Source of the DNA: Batillaria attramentaria
Lineage: Eukaryota; Mollusca; Gastropoda; Batillariidae
DNA length: 64,000 nt
Reading direction: 5' to 3'
NCBI GenBank assembly: GCA_018292915.2
Contig: JACVVK020000089.1
Span: 796,501-860,500 of the forward strand
The number at the start of each line of letters is the position of its first letter. Within the stretch, counting starts at the first letter, position 1. Shown here in pieces: positions 1-11,122 of this stretch. Made by a program: the position numbers and the translations under genes. The notes below the pieces were generated by a model. It searched no databases and was not told the origin of the DNA. It saw only the letters and a list, made by a program, of their open reading frames with translations.

Positions 1-96
1 AGACAGTTCAAGTGTCACTTATGTGGTAAAGGGTTCTCACGCAGCAACAACCTTCAGAGACATGTGCGAACGATGCACCCAGGACTGGACACCTAA
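1..96 (+). CDS. C2H2 zinc-finger protein, C-terminal end (partial)
   Basis: Reading frame 1 is open from the window edge to a TAA at 94-96 and encodes 31 residues. They contain one complete C2H2 finger with spacing C-x2-C-x12-H-x4-H (CHLC, then GKGFSRSNNLQRH, then the second His in RTMH), followed by a short tail PGLDT. This is a DNA-binding finger at the extreme C-terminus of a probably multi-finger nuclear protein. The rest of the gene lies left of the window, so the family cannot be named. The finger core is intact. This gene runs toward the two SLC34 genes, which are on the other strand. Confidence 0.85.
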   Translation, partial: RQFKCHLCGKGFSRSNNLQRHVRTMHPGLDT

Positions 97-393
97 ATTT
101 CAGTAGTTTTTTTTATTTATTTATTTATTATATTGAATCCATATACCATGACATTCACATAATTTACAAGTGTTTGCGTTTTCACATTTGCTTTTTTTTT
201 TCCATTCACTTGCATAATCACATAATCCTTGCGTGAAAAATGTATGCTGGAAAAGTCTAGATGTACATCAGACTTTTAAAACTGCCATAAAATGGGCGAG
301 CATCTTGTGTCATCATTGGGTTTTTGGCTGGTTGGTTTTTTGCTTTTTCCCTGATGGAGTTTTGATTTGATCATTCCAGATCTGAGATATGTG

Positions 394-426
<33 letters not shown>

Positions 427-538
427 TGACATGTGCACAATACTGCATTTTGGTTCGTGCTGCTAGATACATGGTCCATTCATAAAATTTTTTTTACTTC
501 CACACAAGGAATTGTAGCACACAGTGCAGATAGACTTG

Positions 539-581
<43 letters not shown>

Positions 582-787
582 AAAACAATGAAGCACGCAA
601 AATATAAAGGGTTTTTTAATGCAAATATATATAATGTTTTTTTTTTTGCAGTTGCAAAATGCAGCATTGTTATACATGAACATTGCTTGGAAAATATATG
701 TCCCATATTTGTATTAAATGAATTTGATGCAAAAGTACACATTCTCAATCATGCTTCAGATTTTTTTTACCAGTTTTACTCAACTTT
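97..787. other. 3' flank of the zinc-finger gene, AT-rich with (AC)n/(GT)n tracts
   Basis: No coding potential was recognised. The stretch begins with TTTATTTA-type AT-rich sequence, probably 3' UTR of the zinc-finger gene. It holds a (TG)n tract near 390-425 and an (AC)18 tract at 541-577. Confidence 0.5.
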
Positions 788-1166
788 GGGGCGGTCGGTG
801 GTCTAGTGGTTAAGAGACCTGCCACCAATGCGAGAGGTGAGGGGTTCGAGTCCCACTCGGGGCACAGAATTTTTCCTTCTCGTATGTGGCACCGTTCATT
901 CGGGCCGATCGTCGGGGGTTCTCTCCGGGTACTCCGGCTTCCTCCCCCTCTGCTTTGAAAATGTTCAGCCCACAAAATTTGAAAAATAAATGCAATTCTA
1001 AATTCCGAAATTTAAATAGCTGAGCTGGCCCTTCGCACCACGTGATTGTACTATGTGTATGTCCAGTGTGTGAGAGAATGCGTGTGATTCACGTGAGCGT
1101 GCGTGTTGGGTTCAGTTCGCGGCGCTTTGAGCTGATTCAGGAAATTGGGTAAAGCGCCTATACAAT

Positions 1167-1213
<47 letters not shown>

Positions 1214-1233
1214 ATTATTATTATTATTATTAA
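788..1233 (+). repeat. tRNA-derived SINE, family 1, full-length copy
   Basis: The head resembles a tRNA promoter: an A-box-like TGGTCTAGTGGTTAAGA near 799 and a B box GGTTCGAGTCC at 843-853. A unique body follows, ending in GGGTAAAGCGCCTATACAAT and a long (ATT)n tail (about 1166-1233). The same head, body and tail recur inverted at 4815-5220, a 3' fragment is at 12968-13040, and a head-tail fusion is at 33664-33723, so this is a dispersed family. The (ATT)n tail suggests mobilisation by a LINE partner that has not been identified. Confidence 0.85.
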
Positions 1234-2014
1234 CTTTCCCAAACACGCTTTCATGCGCACAGATACATTATCCAAAAAGAACTACAAATCTTACAGAAAA
1301 GTTCCTACCACCACACTCGCATTTTCACAAACATGCAAGCATAAGAAACACTCAGATTGAGATCAGTCGCTGATGTCCGAGTAGAAGCTCTGCTATCGGC
1401 TTAATTCAAAGTCACTGCGTCACAGAGTTTGATATATACGTTCTCCTCCGTGGTCTTTGGAAACTGTAAGTCGACTCTTTCGCATAGGTCGGGCGCTAAA
1501 AGATGCTCATCGTCGTAGGCCGACTGATGGACATGATAACCGTGTTGAAGGGGTTTTCTTGATACGCCTGTTTCAGGTCATTGAGACACTGTTTACATGT
1601 TTGAAGGACCGTGACTAGGCGGTGCGGGTTTGTGGACGCCGCAGTCCGACGAAGAGGGAAGCTTGAAGACCGTGTTTGCTTATAAGCGCTGGTCACCCAA
1701 AGTTTGAAAGACCAAATAAATAGGGCAAAGGCTGATGGGCCGTTGGTTGGCTTGTTGCGGGTCAGTCGAGGGGACAATTTAAAGCCGGTAAACTCCGCAA
1801 TCCCCACCGGGCGCCCATCCGACACCTCACCTCAGTAAAAGTGACGTCCCGGCCCCGGCAACACCACTGTAAACAACATAACTTGAAACAAGATACAAAA
1901 ACTTTTCATGTCTACTTGGTCGACATATCAACATTAAAAAGATAAAAACAGCTGTCGTAATAAATTTACTGTAATATGTTCTTACGTAAAGAAACGCAAA
2001 CTACGATCTTCCCG
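1234..2014. other. Intergenic, 3' side of SLC34 copy A
   Basis: No gene was recognised. The segment lies between a SINE and the stop codon of SLC34 copy A and probably contains that gene's 3' UTR. Short frames present here (for example 1496-1825, minus) match nothing I recognise. Confidence 0.4.
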
Positions 2015-2920
2015 TTAATAATCATCATCGTCAACATGGCTCGGATGACGGCAAGTTCCCTCCTCGCTATCATGGTTGCTACAACACAGACACGACCGTA
2101 AAACACTGTCTAAAGGAGCGAGCGAGTGAAGACATCGGGGCAGGAAGTCCCAGCTGCGCAGGCGCCTCGGCAGCCAGTGCCTACGCTTGACCTGAAGCAC
2201 GTTGATGACGCAGACGACGAGAAAGGTGAGCAGGATCGGCCCACCGATACCCGCCAGGTACTGCCAGCCGGCGTAAGACAATCCGAACACGGTGGCCGGG
2301 AACACAATGAACATGAACAAGAGGTAGAAAAAGGCGAACCAGCGGTAACGGGCAGTGGTTCGCCCCAGCAGCTTCGCCATGGGAATGGGGATGCGGGTGA
2401 AGGGAATGGGAAAAAACAGCAGCGTGCCAGAAACGTTGAAGAAGAGGTGGCACAGCGCGATCTGCAGAGCGTCTTTCATGTAGGGCCCCCTGGTGGACAG
2501 TGCAGCCAAGATCCCCGTCACCGTCGTCCCGATATTGGCGCCTAGAGTGAGCGGGTACATGCGCTCGATGCTGACAATGCCGATCCCGACAAGTGGCGTC
2601 AGTGTGGAGGTGAAGACCGAGCTGCTCTGGATGACTAACGTCAGCCCACACCCCACGGCCAGGGCCAGGTAGTCGGTGAAGTAGGCCGCCTTGCCTGGGA
2701 GGTTCTTGTTGATCGTCTTGCTGATCACCTTCGCCACTTTGCCTTGGAGGAGGGAGTTCAGGATCTTCACGATGGAGAAGAGGGAGGTGATGATGATGAT
2801 GAAGGCAACAGCCAACAGCACCCCACCCACGGCGCCGTCCCCCCAGTCCGTGATGGCGAACAGATGCTGACCTGTCACAGACCACGTGTATGTGTGAGAA
2901 CTCTCTCTCTCTCTCTCTCG

Positions 2921-2993
<73 letters not shown>

Positions 2994-5900
2994 TTTCAGG
3001 TTCATGATTTCCGTTTCAATAATCGCCCAAAAAGACCGGGGATGACGGATGGGAGCAGTTTAGGCACGAGAGTGGCAATTGAGTAGGGCTAGAGGACTGT
3101 TTGTCGAATTGAACTGAAGAAACCGTGGTCAGGGTTTGTAAAACGGTGTTCCACAAAACAAAGAAACAAAATATGCAAAACAACAACAACAAAAATCCCC
3201 GTTTTTGCGTCTTCCGAAGTGGTACAGGGACTTGCTAGACACACTCACTCCCCAGCACAGAAAAAGTTTGCCAGTACACGTAATACACGTACATCTCTCG
3301 CCTTGAGTGGTGATGTTGATTTCTTTGGTGGTGTTCCAGCTGATGGCAAACACGGCAGTGTCCGGATAGTCGGCTGCCAGACAAGCGTTGAAGAACACCG
3401 ACCCAAACGGCTGCTCTGCACACCTGCAGAAGAAGTGAAAAACATACGATGTGATGGCCTCACTAGATCGCGAAAAGCCACTGCATTTCGATGGAAATTT
3501 TTAGACCATCCCAGAACATCAGCTGGTGCAGTAACGTCAGTAGATTACGTAACCTTGGAAAGATTTCGAACTTGCCAGCAAGTTGAGGAATGTTCTAGAT
3601 CTGACCTGTTTAGTATATAAGCAGCCCTGCACAGCGTTTGGGTGCTTCTTCCTCTTTCATGAATTTGTTCTCCACGCATCTTCTGTTAATAAAGTATTGG
3701 AGTTGTATCCTGTTGTATCCCGTGTCTTCTCTGCGAGTGCACCGACAGAGAGACATAGCAGGAGTAAAATACAACACCTCAGTGTCGCGATTTTGCGAAA
3801 CTGACCGTATGTAACGGTTGAAGGGCATTTAATCAACTGACCTGATGTCCACAGGGTTGAAGTGTGTAGTGGTGTGGTTGACAGTGAGGGTCTGACGGTT
3901 ACACCAGCGTTTCAGCACTCTCGTGTCCGTGTTGTTGCGGGCCACAGCGATGTCAGTAATCGCGTCGCTCTTCACCTGCAATGTGGACCAACTGAGTTCA
4001 TTCACGAGGTCGAGTGCATTCACTTGTAAGATTTAGTTGTTAGTGATGATGACTTGTAAAACTCCAAGCATACCATCCTCCTGGCGCAGGGGATTGGGAA
4101 GAGAGGGAAAGGGGGTGGGGGGGGGGAGCGTAGCGGGGTTGTTGTTGGTGCAGGGGAGAGGGCGGGGGGAGGGGAATAATGATGCTCGGAGATTTTCGCA
4201 AGAGTTTGGTTTCGAAAGGAAAAGACGAGTATGATACAGCAGATGGTGAGTCAAGTTTTGCGAATGAAGCATCTTCATCACTGACGGTTTTTACTATCCC
4301 TTACAAAGCAACTCATGAAGAACCTGACATTTTGACCAATGGCTCGACTCGCAAAATGAGGCTGATGAGAACAGTATGATGAACACGATGGCTGATGAAT
4401 GTTCACCACCAGAATTCTGACGTGATCTGCACAATAAATTTGATGATAGGTAAGGTGACCATCATGACTGATGAATCTTTACTACCAACAGTCCTCACTG
4501 ACCTGCACAATGAGGTTGATGAAGGGCTTGGTGATGGCGGTGAGGATCTCCATGTCCCCTCCCTCACTGGACATGTCCATGGAGCTGAGGATGGCGGCCG
4601 TCAGGTAGTACAGGTAGTGGGTGGCCACCTCTAGCGGCAGTAGGATCAGCACCGCCAGCCAGTTGAACATATCGTGCACCTGAAGGTGGACAGTATAACA
4701 TACAACATAATGTCAACGTTAAACATTGAACAGAATTGTCACTTGCGGCTCTCGGGAGGTATATTTCAGCCTCACCCGATACTTTACATCTTTTGAGCTC
4801 GCACTTGTACGAAATAATAACAATATAATAATAACTGGATATTGTGTAGGCGCTTTACCCAGTGATTTCTTTAACTGGCTCAAATGCGCCGCGAGCTGAA
4901 CCCAACACGCACGCTCACGCGAACCACACGCATTCTCTCGCACACTGGACATGAACACATTACAATCACGTGGTGCGAAGGGTCAGCTCAGCAATTTAAA
5001 TTTCGGAATATGGAGTTGCATTTACTTTCCAATTTTGTGGACTGAACATTTCCAAAGCAGAGGGGAGGAAGCCGGAGTACTCGGAGAGAATCCCCGACAA
5101 TCGGCCCGAACGAACGGTGTCACGTACGAGGAGGAAAAATTCTTTGCCCCGAGTGGAACTCGAACCTGACCTCTCACATTGGTGACCAAATCTCTTCACC
5201 ACTAGACCACCGACCGCCCCATAAGGAAATATTTTACTTGCGCCGAGACTGTCAACCCGTTCAAAGACTATCTATAGTTGAAAGAAGTTAGTGAGCAGCT
5301 TATACGTACCGGTATGTTTCCCCAAATATTAACAAGCAAACACATTTAAGACTCTCAAAGTAAGCCTCACCAAGATAAATAAGACACATTTAGTACCCAA
5401 GGTTTCGGTTAAGCAGCCTTCTTTATCAGAAAGATTGTGTGAAAACATGATCAGAAAAGAAATGAATTGATTTCAAAACACGCACGCACGCACGCACGCA
5501 CGCAGACACAGACCGTTGCCCCAGCAAAAGCCCGTCGGAACTGATCTCGGTCTGCTGCCTGTGCCAGAGCCACAATGGTGTTAGTGATGGACGTCCCGAT
5601 GTTTGTGCCCATGATGATCGGGATGCCAGCCTTTAGAGGAATCACTGTCAAAAATACAAAAAAAAAGTGCAAGCTATAGTGTATTTCTAACCCGCACTGG
5701 GCATTAGAATGTACAGTCGAACCTGCCAAGGCGGTCACCTGTATAAGCCAAACCACTGTCTAACCTGGTCACCCCTGAGGATCCCCTGACACACTAGCTG
5801 TTGACATGACACCCTGGATAACCCGGCCACCTGTCTAAGGTGGTCAGTTTGACCCAGTCCCTTGGGTGACCGCCTTACACAGGTTTGACTGTATTATTTC

Positions 5901-8206
5901 AGGATCCCTCGATGACTCATTGTCATCACTAAGATTGTTGTATACAACAGTCGTAGAATTTGAATGTTTGACCGCTCGCGCAAAGTATAAACAACATTCT
6001 GTCGCATTAAGCCTGGCTGTACTAGTCATCAAGAAAGAGTATTTCGAGCGTACAGGCGCACTTACAGGCGAAACTGTCCCAAAACATAAGTTGGCTTAAT
6101 AAACATGGAAATAGCCGTTAAAACAGTCTGCTAGTGGCAATTAGAGCTTTCCGCCTATGGTTATCAATAGAGAGTTCTCAGTAATTCGTTTTAATTTGAC
6201 TGGATTGGATTGGATTGGATCGAGACTGGACTTCACTGGATGGGATTGGATTAGACTGAATTGGATTGGACTGAATTGGATTGGACGGGACTGAACACGC
6301 ACCTTCCGAAGCGACTAGGGCGACCACAATGGAGGTGGCCGTGGAGGAACTCTGCACGAGGGCTGTTGCCATGACGCCGATCATGAGGCCCGCCACTGGG
6401 TTGGAGAGTAGCTCGCTGTTCCTGAACGCCTCGCCCGCTGCTTGACCTGCACGTCATACACCGTCATCAATAGACAAATCTCCAACCAGTAATGTGCGCA
6501 TTAGATACTTACGTGCACCTGCTGTCTTTGTTCTGGAAAATGTCAACCGTCATGTGCTGAAAGGGCTTAAGCGCGATAGATTTCATATGCAGTTAGGCCC
6601 GTTTACTATGTGGGGTGCAGCACGGCATCGCGGTTGGGGCAGATCAGTCACATGGCTCAGCAGAGAGACGCCGGAGAGGGACAACCATCCCGGACATCTA
6701 AACAGTCCAGCTGAACACTATTCAGTTCAGAAGGTCTTCCAAGCTGGCCACGTTTGATTTTTCCTTGTTGCCAGTACAATAAGTTTGCTGACTGGGCTAT
6801 CCGACCTGCAGCCCAGCTTGGAACAAGAATCAAAATTGGTGCCATTTCTGTGCTTGCTTCTTGAGCGCCACTTAGGGTACGTTAGTAATGAGTCAAAGTG
6901 TTCTTTCTCCTTCTTCATCTTCGTTCCTTGGACTCTGTCTCTGACGGTTGGGTTGGTAGTGGTAATGTTGCATTTTTTCCCCTTTTTTTTGTAGGGTGAA
7001 TCCACTCGCGTCATCTTTCATACATAGTGTAAAGTGTTATTTTGTGGCGAATGGGTGGGTGGGTGTTTGGGAACATATCTCCTAACTGTCCACACACGAA
7101 TCATATCATGAATCAAAATCGTCACAACACAAGACAGCACTAGACAACACTATTATGCAACCTCGAGGCCAGCAGTCCGCCCGAGAGACAGCGTAACGTG
7201 CGTAATATTGCGTCACACTCCGGCGCGCGGTCAACGCTAGCCAGACAGCTCGGCGATTTCGCACCCTCTTGTGAATACCGCGGTCACTCGCTAGTTCGGG
7301 AATTGGCCACCTAATAGCTAACAGCACACTCAGTCGGGCCCCCTTACTTGCCTCAAGCACGTCCCACTGGTGTGAGGGTGACAGACAACAAGAGACAAGT
7401 CCCGTTACTACGAGCATGAAACCACGTGTGACGTACTCACAGCCGTATGAGCCATACACAAGACTGCCCTGAGCAGGCAAAGGGATTATGAGAGATAATG
7501 CAATCTACTGCGGGCTGGGCGAGACAAGGGAAGGGATAGGGCCTCGTGGAGAGTGCCCACGCCTTGCGTAATAGTGTTGTGGAGTGGTGTCTAGTGCTGT
7601 TTAGTGGTCTCGTGAGTTTTGGTCTTGTCAAATTCGTAGTGTGGGCAGGATGGGTAGGTCTGTGGACAGTTAGGAGTTAACGTACTTTCCCACCACGTAT
7701 TGTGATATCAAAGACGGGGCAACGAGAATAAGGCCAGCACAAATATCTGGCCCCAGCGGGATGCAGGTGATTGTGCATATTCTGGTAATAAAGATAGTTC
7801 TTATGTATGTCTCTGGTTAATCACAAGACTTTCACTTACCTCCAACCAGCTTGAAGGAGCTCTCCAGTAGCCCCAGGGAGCAGATGAAGAAATACAGCGC
7901 TACCACAAAGCCTAGTAAGGGGGCTGCGATGGTGCCAAAACGTTTGCATTTGCCCATACAGTCAAGATCTGAAAATCAAAGTTTGAATAAAATCAGAATC
8001 AATTCTTATCTTCGCATCTGCCTCTTGCGTATTTCAGTTGTCCGTATGCACTTGTTGACGTTTAGTTTTAGGTCAGTCACGAGAAAAAAAATTCAAGGCG
8101 ATACGCAAAAAAAAAAAAAAAACCGTAGAAATCAGCTTTGATCAGCGTACATATATATCAAGCCACATTATACTCGTTCCGCTCGCTCGTAAAGGCGCAA
8201 AACACA

Positions 8207-8271
<65 letters not shown>

Positions 8272-8349
8272 CAGAGACCGAGAGAGAGACTCAGACTCAA
8301 AGGGTTTACTGCTTTAGGCCAGTGGCCCGCAGCATTGTGACAGAGAGCG

Positions 8350-8385
<36 letters not shown>

Positions 8386-9004
8386 GATGATGATGATGAT
8401 GAAATGTGTTTGTTTGTTTGTTTGTTTTTTATTCAGGATAGAGCATTTAGGCGTTGCTGCCTATCTTACATGCTGTCCTGCTATTCTACATTAAAGGGTA
8501 TTAAAAAAAAAGAAAAAAAGACAACACCAAAACAATCAAAAACTTATCTAAGGGAACTGAAGGAGAGAAAAATACACACGATAAACAAATCAAAACATAC
8601 GTGGCATGTGCTGATGATACAGGCTGTATGCCAAGTAAGAACTTTAAAGTCGTCACTAATATTTAAAAACACGTATGTAACACATTTCAATGTATGTGGT
8701 CAGATAAGCGTGTCGTGTAGAATTTGAAGTTTATGGATTTGGAAACGTTTAAACGTTTAAATCGAGAGAGAGAGAGAGAGAGAGAGAGAGGTCACTTACC
8801 TTTCCAGTCAGGGTCGGCGCTTTGTTTTATTTCATAAACAATTTCTTTATTGTGCGCCTGAGCCCGATGATTATTGTTGTAGTTGTTGAGCCTCATGTGA
8901 TTCCCCCGGATGTGGTGCATCGGCAACATCTTAATCTCCTCCTCCAAACCGCCCTCAGTCTCTCGTATAGGCTTCTCTGTTGACGCCATGTTGTCTTTTT
9001 CCAT
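2015..9004 (-). CDS. Sodium-dependent phosphate cotransporter, SLC34 (NaPi-II) family, copy A
   Basis: Predicted plasma-membrane Na+/phosphate cotransporter. Coding exons, in transcript order: 9004-8800, 7969-7840, 6446-6303, 5644-5514, 4679-4503, 3975-3842, 3423-3293 and 2871-2015. All have AG/GT borders, and all phases agree except in exon 2 (see below). With one base removed there the protein is about 635 residues, close to vertebrate SLC34A2 (690). Family signs are QSSSTATS (about residue 143) and QSSSVFTS (about 432), the repeated GTNIGTS and GANIGTT segments, and FAGATVHD (199-206). The latter keeps the Ala-x-Ala-x3-Asp pattern of electrogenic members. The large extracellular loop has sequons NNT, NHT, NTT and NIT and a Cys (RCQHLF). 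The C-terminus ends VDDDDY. Exon 8 equals three exons of copy B. A six-G run at 7919-7924 puts exon 2 one base out of frame, so this is either an assembly indel or a damaged allele. Confidence 0.9.
2925..2991. repeat. (AC)n microsatellite
   Basis: About 33 AC units preceded by (CT)n, in the intron just upstream of SLC34 copy A exon 8. Read in the minus strand it gives a false Cys-Val N-terminal extension to that exon. Confidence 0.95.
3437..3800 (+). mobile_element. Possible solo LTR-like sequence in an intron
   Basis: The 418-base intron between SLC34 copy A exons 6 and 7 contains a TATATAAG box (about 3615), an AATAAA signal (about 3688) and a following GT/T-rich stretch, laid out like the U3-R-U5 of an LTR. 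I could not find clear TG...CA ends or a target duplication. It could equally be unrelated unique sequence. Confidence 0.3.
4815..5220 (-). repeat. tRNA-derived SINE, family 1, second copy
   Basis: Inverted copy of the 788-1233 element inside an intron of SLC34 copy A. The tRNA-like head is at 5220-5150, the body keeps the ACGTGATTGTA-like and GGCGCTTT segments, and the AT-rich tail is near 4815-4835. It is diverged from the first copy, with a small change around the B box. Confidence 0.85.
5712..5893. mobile_element. 182-bp MITE with 28-bp terminal inverted repeats and TA ends
   Basis: The left end TACAGTCGAACCTG continues to GGCGGTCACC. The right end is its inverse, GGTGACCGCC to CAGGTTTGACTGTA, with a few mismatches. 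Both ends finish in TA, as expected for Tc1/mariner-type MITEs. The interior repeats the GGTCACC motif. There is no coding capacity. It lies in an intron of SLC34 copy A. Confidence 0.8.
6195..6293. repeat. (TGGAT)n-type pentamer repeat beside a splice donor
   Basis: Imperfect pentamer array GGATTGGATTGGAT with GACTG variants, ending about 10 bases from the exon 3 donor (6302-6301) of SLC34 copy A. Confidence 0.85.
7040..7775 (-). repeat. SINE family 2 copy, split by a MITE
   Basis: The 3' part (GGGTGGGTGGGTGTTTGG, near 7050) and the middle part (ACGTACTTTCCCACCACG to CAAATATCTGGCCCCAGC, 7679-7765) match the intact family 2 copy at 42663-42831. They are separated by about 600 foreign bases. 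The tRNA head is truncated. Confidence 0.65.
7079..7676. mobile_element. 598-bp non-autonomous DNA element with long imperfect inverted ends
   Basis: The left end CTCCTAACTGTCCACAC and right end GTGGACAGTTAGGAG are inverse. The similarity continues inward for roughly 100 bases, with shared blocks CAGCACTAGACA and CACTATTA. No protein was recognised. It interrupts a SINE. A clear target duplication was not seen. Confidence 0.7.
7840..7969 (-). pseudogene. SLC34 copy A exon 2 with an apparent +1 frameshift
   Basis: The exon is bounded by TTTTCAG and GTAAGT and is 130 bases long, but the flanking phases need 129. Its 5' part reads as [12 protein letters not shown] in phase with exon 1. Its 3' part reads as [19 protein letters not shown] in phase with exon 3. 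The frames switch at the C6 run (plus-strand GGGGGG, 7919-7924). Removing one base gives exactly the same spacing as copy B: 23 residues between the split Asp codon and LYFFICSLG. The lesion may be real or a homopolymer error; no splice shift rescues the frame. Confidence 0.7.
8202..8272. repeat. (AC)n microsatellite
   Basis: About 33 AC units in the SLC34 copy A intron 1, followed by (GA)n near 8353-8380 and (GAT)n near 8381-8400. Confidence 0.95.
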
Positions 9005-9021
9005 TTTGCTGTTGTCAACCG
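9005..9021 (-). other. 5' UTR part of SLC34 copy A exon 1
   Basis: A 3' splice site TTTCATCAG ends at 9022, 17 bases before the ATG at 9004-9002. The start-codon exon therefore seems to be preceded by an intron, and the promoter should lie at higher coordinates. Confidence 0.5.
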
Positions 9022-9168
9022 CTGATGAAAAACAGAAAACAAAGACTGCTTATATCAGTATCCGCTAAGCTATCGTACAGAAAAGAAAACACAGCTAACA
9101 ACCACAGCAGAATATGATAGCCTTGGCCTGGATAGTCAGTTCGTTTTTGTGTAGTTAGTCAGTCACAC

Positions 9169-9723
9169 TGGGTCTGATGCATGAAACGAGACGAGACTAG
9201 TCTGAGACTTAACTCTAACCACAGACTCATTACGTCCATGACTGAGTCAACGCTATCCATCAGCATGCACTTGTAGGGAGACCTGCCTGAGTCTCCGGTT
9301 ACACATCTCGTACTTAAGCAGGCTAATTCCGTCTTTTCTAAGCCAGATTATGTTCTGGAACAGTTTCGCTCGTGAGTGCGTCCGCAAGCTTGAAATACTC
9401 TTATCTTGATGATCTGTTTAGTTCTTAATGCGATACAAATTCGATGTTCACTTTGCACGAGTGGTTGAACGCTCAAATTCTACGGCTGTTGTTACACTGC
9501 TAGAGCGCTCAGTGTGGTTGCCGCGCCATCGAGTACGCTCCCGTGGAAGACGCTGTCACAGTCCAGGTGTCTAAATGGTGTGATAATAGATACCACAAAA
9601 ACAGGTCAGAACGACCTGTGAGCATCAAACACGGTAGCATTAGCCCCGTTAATCTTTTTAGTCTCGGCTTAGTAAATTTAGTCACGGACTTAAGTCCTAG
9701 CCTATCTCTATGTACCAGGCCCA
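9169..9723. mobile_element. Putative 555-bp MITE-like element
   Basis: The left end TGGGTCTGATGCATGAA and the inverse of the right end, TGGGCCTGGTACATAGA, are similar. The match continues with AGACTAG / AGGCTAGG and a GACTTAA block in both arms. The interior is non-coding. It lies in the 5' UTR intron of SLC34 copy A. The ends are approximate. Confidence 0.5.
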
Positions 9724-10097
9724 CTTTGTGACTATACACACATGTGCACATGTACAAAACACGAGTGTTTACCATATGATGGGAAAAACCGTGTGCGAAT
9801 CAGTTCGGCGCAGTTTCTGCGGGAGGGTTGGCTCTATTTTTGTTCCAGACACTGCATGTGTCGTGCTCAAAACTGACTGTGTCCCAGATAGAAGAGTACT
9901 GTGTCATGTCAACGACCTGAATTTCAAGTGAAACCCGTAGGTCTTTCATATAATTGAGACTTTCACTGCAGACCAGCTGTGGAAATGCCTGATCGGCGAC
10001 GATATTGGGGGAGGGGGGTGGGGTGGTGGTACAACCGGCGGAGCAATAAATTGCAGCAACAGACGTAGAAACAACAGCAGCACACACATGCACGGAC

Positions 10098-10099
<2 letters not shown>

Positions 10100-10171
<72 letters not shown>

Positions 10172-10183
10172 GCACACAGAGAA

Positions 10184-10267
<84 letters not shown>

Positions 10268-10402
10268 GGCCTGGAATAATTGACTCGCCCCCTTCCCCCC
10301 TCCTCCACACACGCACAAAGAACACCCCTGATCAGCATCCTTACATCGCTGATTACTGCAAGAATAATTTCGAGCCGGTTTGAATTGGTCAGGATATCCA
10401 CG

Positions 10403-10470
<68 letters not shown>
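10100..10470. repeat. Cluster of (AC)n, (GA)n and (CAGA)n microsatellites
   Basis: (AC)36 at 10100-10171, (GA)n at 10186-10243, (CAGA)n to 10266 and (AC)33 at 10405-10470. Long frames across this cluster are pure repeat translation. Confidence 0.95.
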
Positions 10471-10472
<2 letters not shown>

Positions 10473-10621
10473 ACGTGCGCGCGCGATTTAGCAATTCAAA
10501 ACGTGTCGGAACATGTAATCAATTAAAATACAATTATCAATTCTCATAGAACATTTCAGTGCAAAGTCCTAATACATACATACAACAACAACAGCAACAA
10601 CAACGAACAACCAAGACTTAC

Positions 10622-10700
10622 CTGCGCACTGCACGGCTACCAGCAAGGTTTGAAGCAAGCAGGCTGTGCTACATGTGGCAGCAGTACATGTACAAACACT
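10622..10700 (-). other. Candidate non-coding first exon of SLC34 copy A
   Basis: On the minus strand GTGCGCAG is followed by GTAAGTC at 10621-10615, a strong donor, 1.6 kb upstream of the acceptor at 9022. It is the best visible partner for the 5' UTR intron. The upstream edge given here is arbitrary, and only the donor supports the call. Confidence 0.25.
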
Positions 10701-10919
10701 CACACTGTTCACGTCAAGTGTTTGTCTGTTATCTCCTGTTATCACCCACAAAAGACCGGGCAGACAGCGCGACTAAGCCAAGTTGTCAACACAAGGAGCT
10801 AACATGAGGTAAAGAACTAGTACCCCTTAGTACCTAGTCTGTTTGGCCAGTCTTCACCACGCCGGGGTACCCAGAGTGTACAGCCCTAAATAAAAGCACG
10901 CCTGCAGACCTCTCATCTC

Positions 10920-11122
10920 TGTTGATTGCTTGGTTGATTGAGGGCTTTGCGCCTTTTTCCACCACATAAGGGTGATGTTGGATGTGAATGACGGGGCAAC
11001 GGGAGGGGTGGGGGGGGGGGGGACAAAACGGAAACAGCACAAATATTTGCCCCCAGGCGGGATTCGAACGCAGGATCCGGACATTGAAAGTCCAACGCTC
11101 CCCTCATTCCGGGACACCGCAC
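10920..11122 (-). repeat. SINE family 2 copy
   Basis: In minus orientation a tRNA-like head carries a B box (plus-strand GGGATTCGAACGCAGGA) and the CCAACGCTC block. The family body CAAATATTTG, GGGGCAAC and CCACCACATAAGGGTGAT follows. It is diverged and carries a G-rich insertion near 11010. Confidence 0.7.

Noticed and set aside
2872..2989. N-terminal extension of SLC34 copy A exon 8
   Set aside because: Encoded by (AC)n; the acceptor at 2872-2873 and phase with the previous exon fix the border at 2871.
9800..10550. Long minus- and plus-strand frames rich in Cys-Val, Ser-Leu or Thr-His
   Set aside because: Translations of (AC)n/(GA)n microsatellites with no non-repeat conserved sequence.
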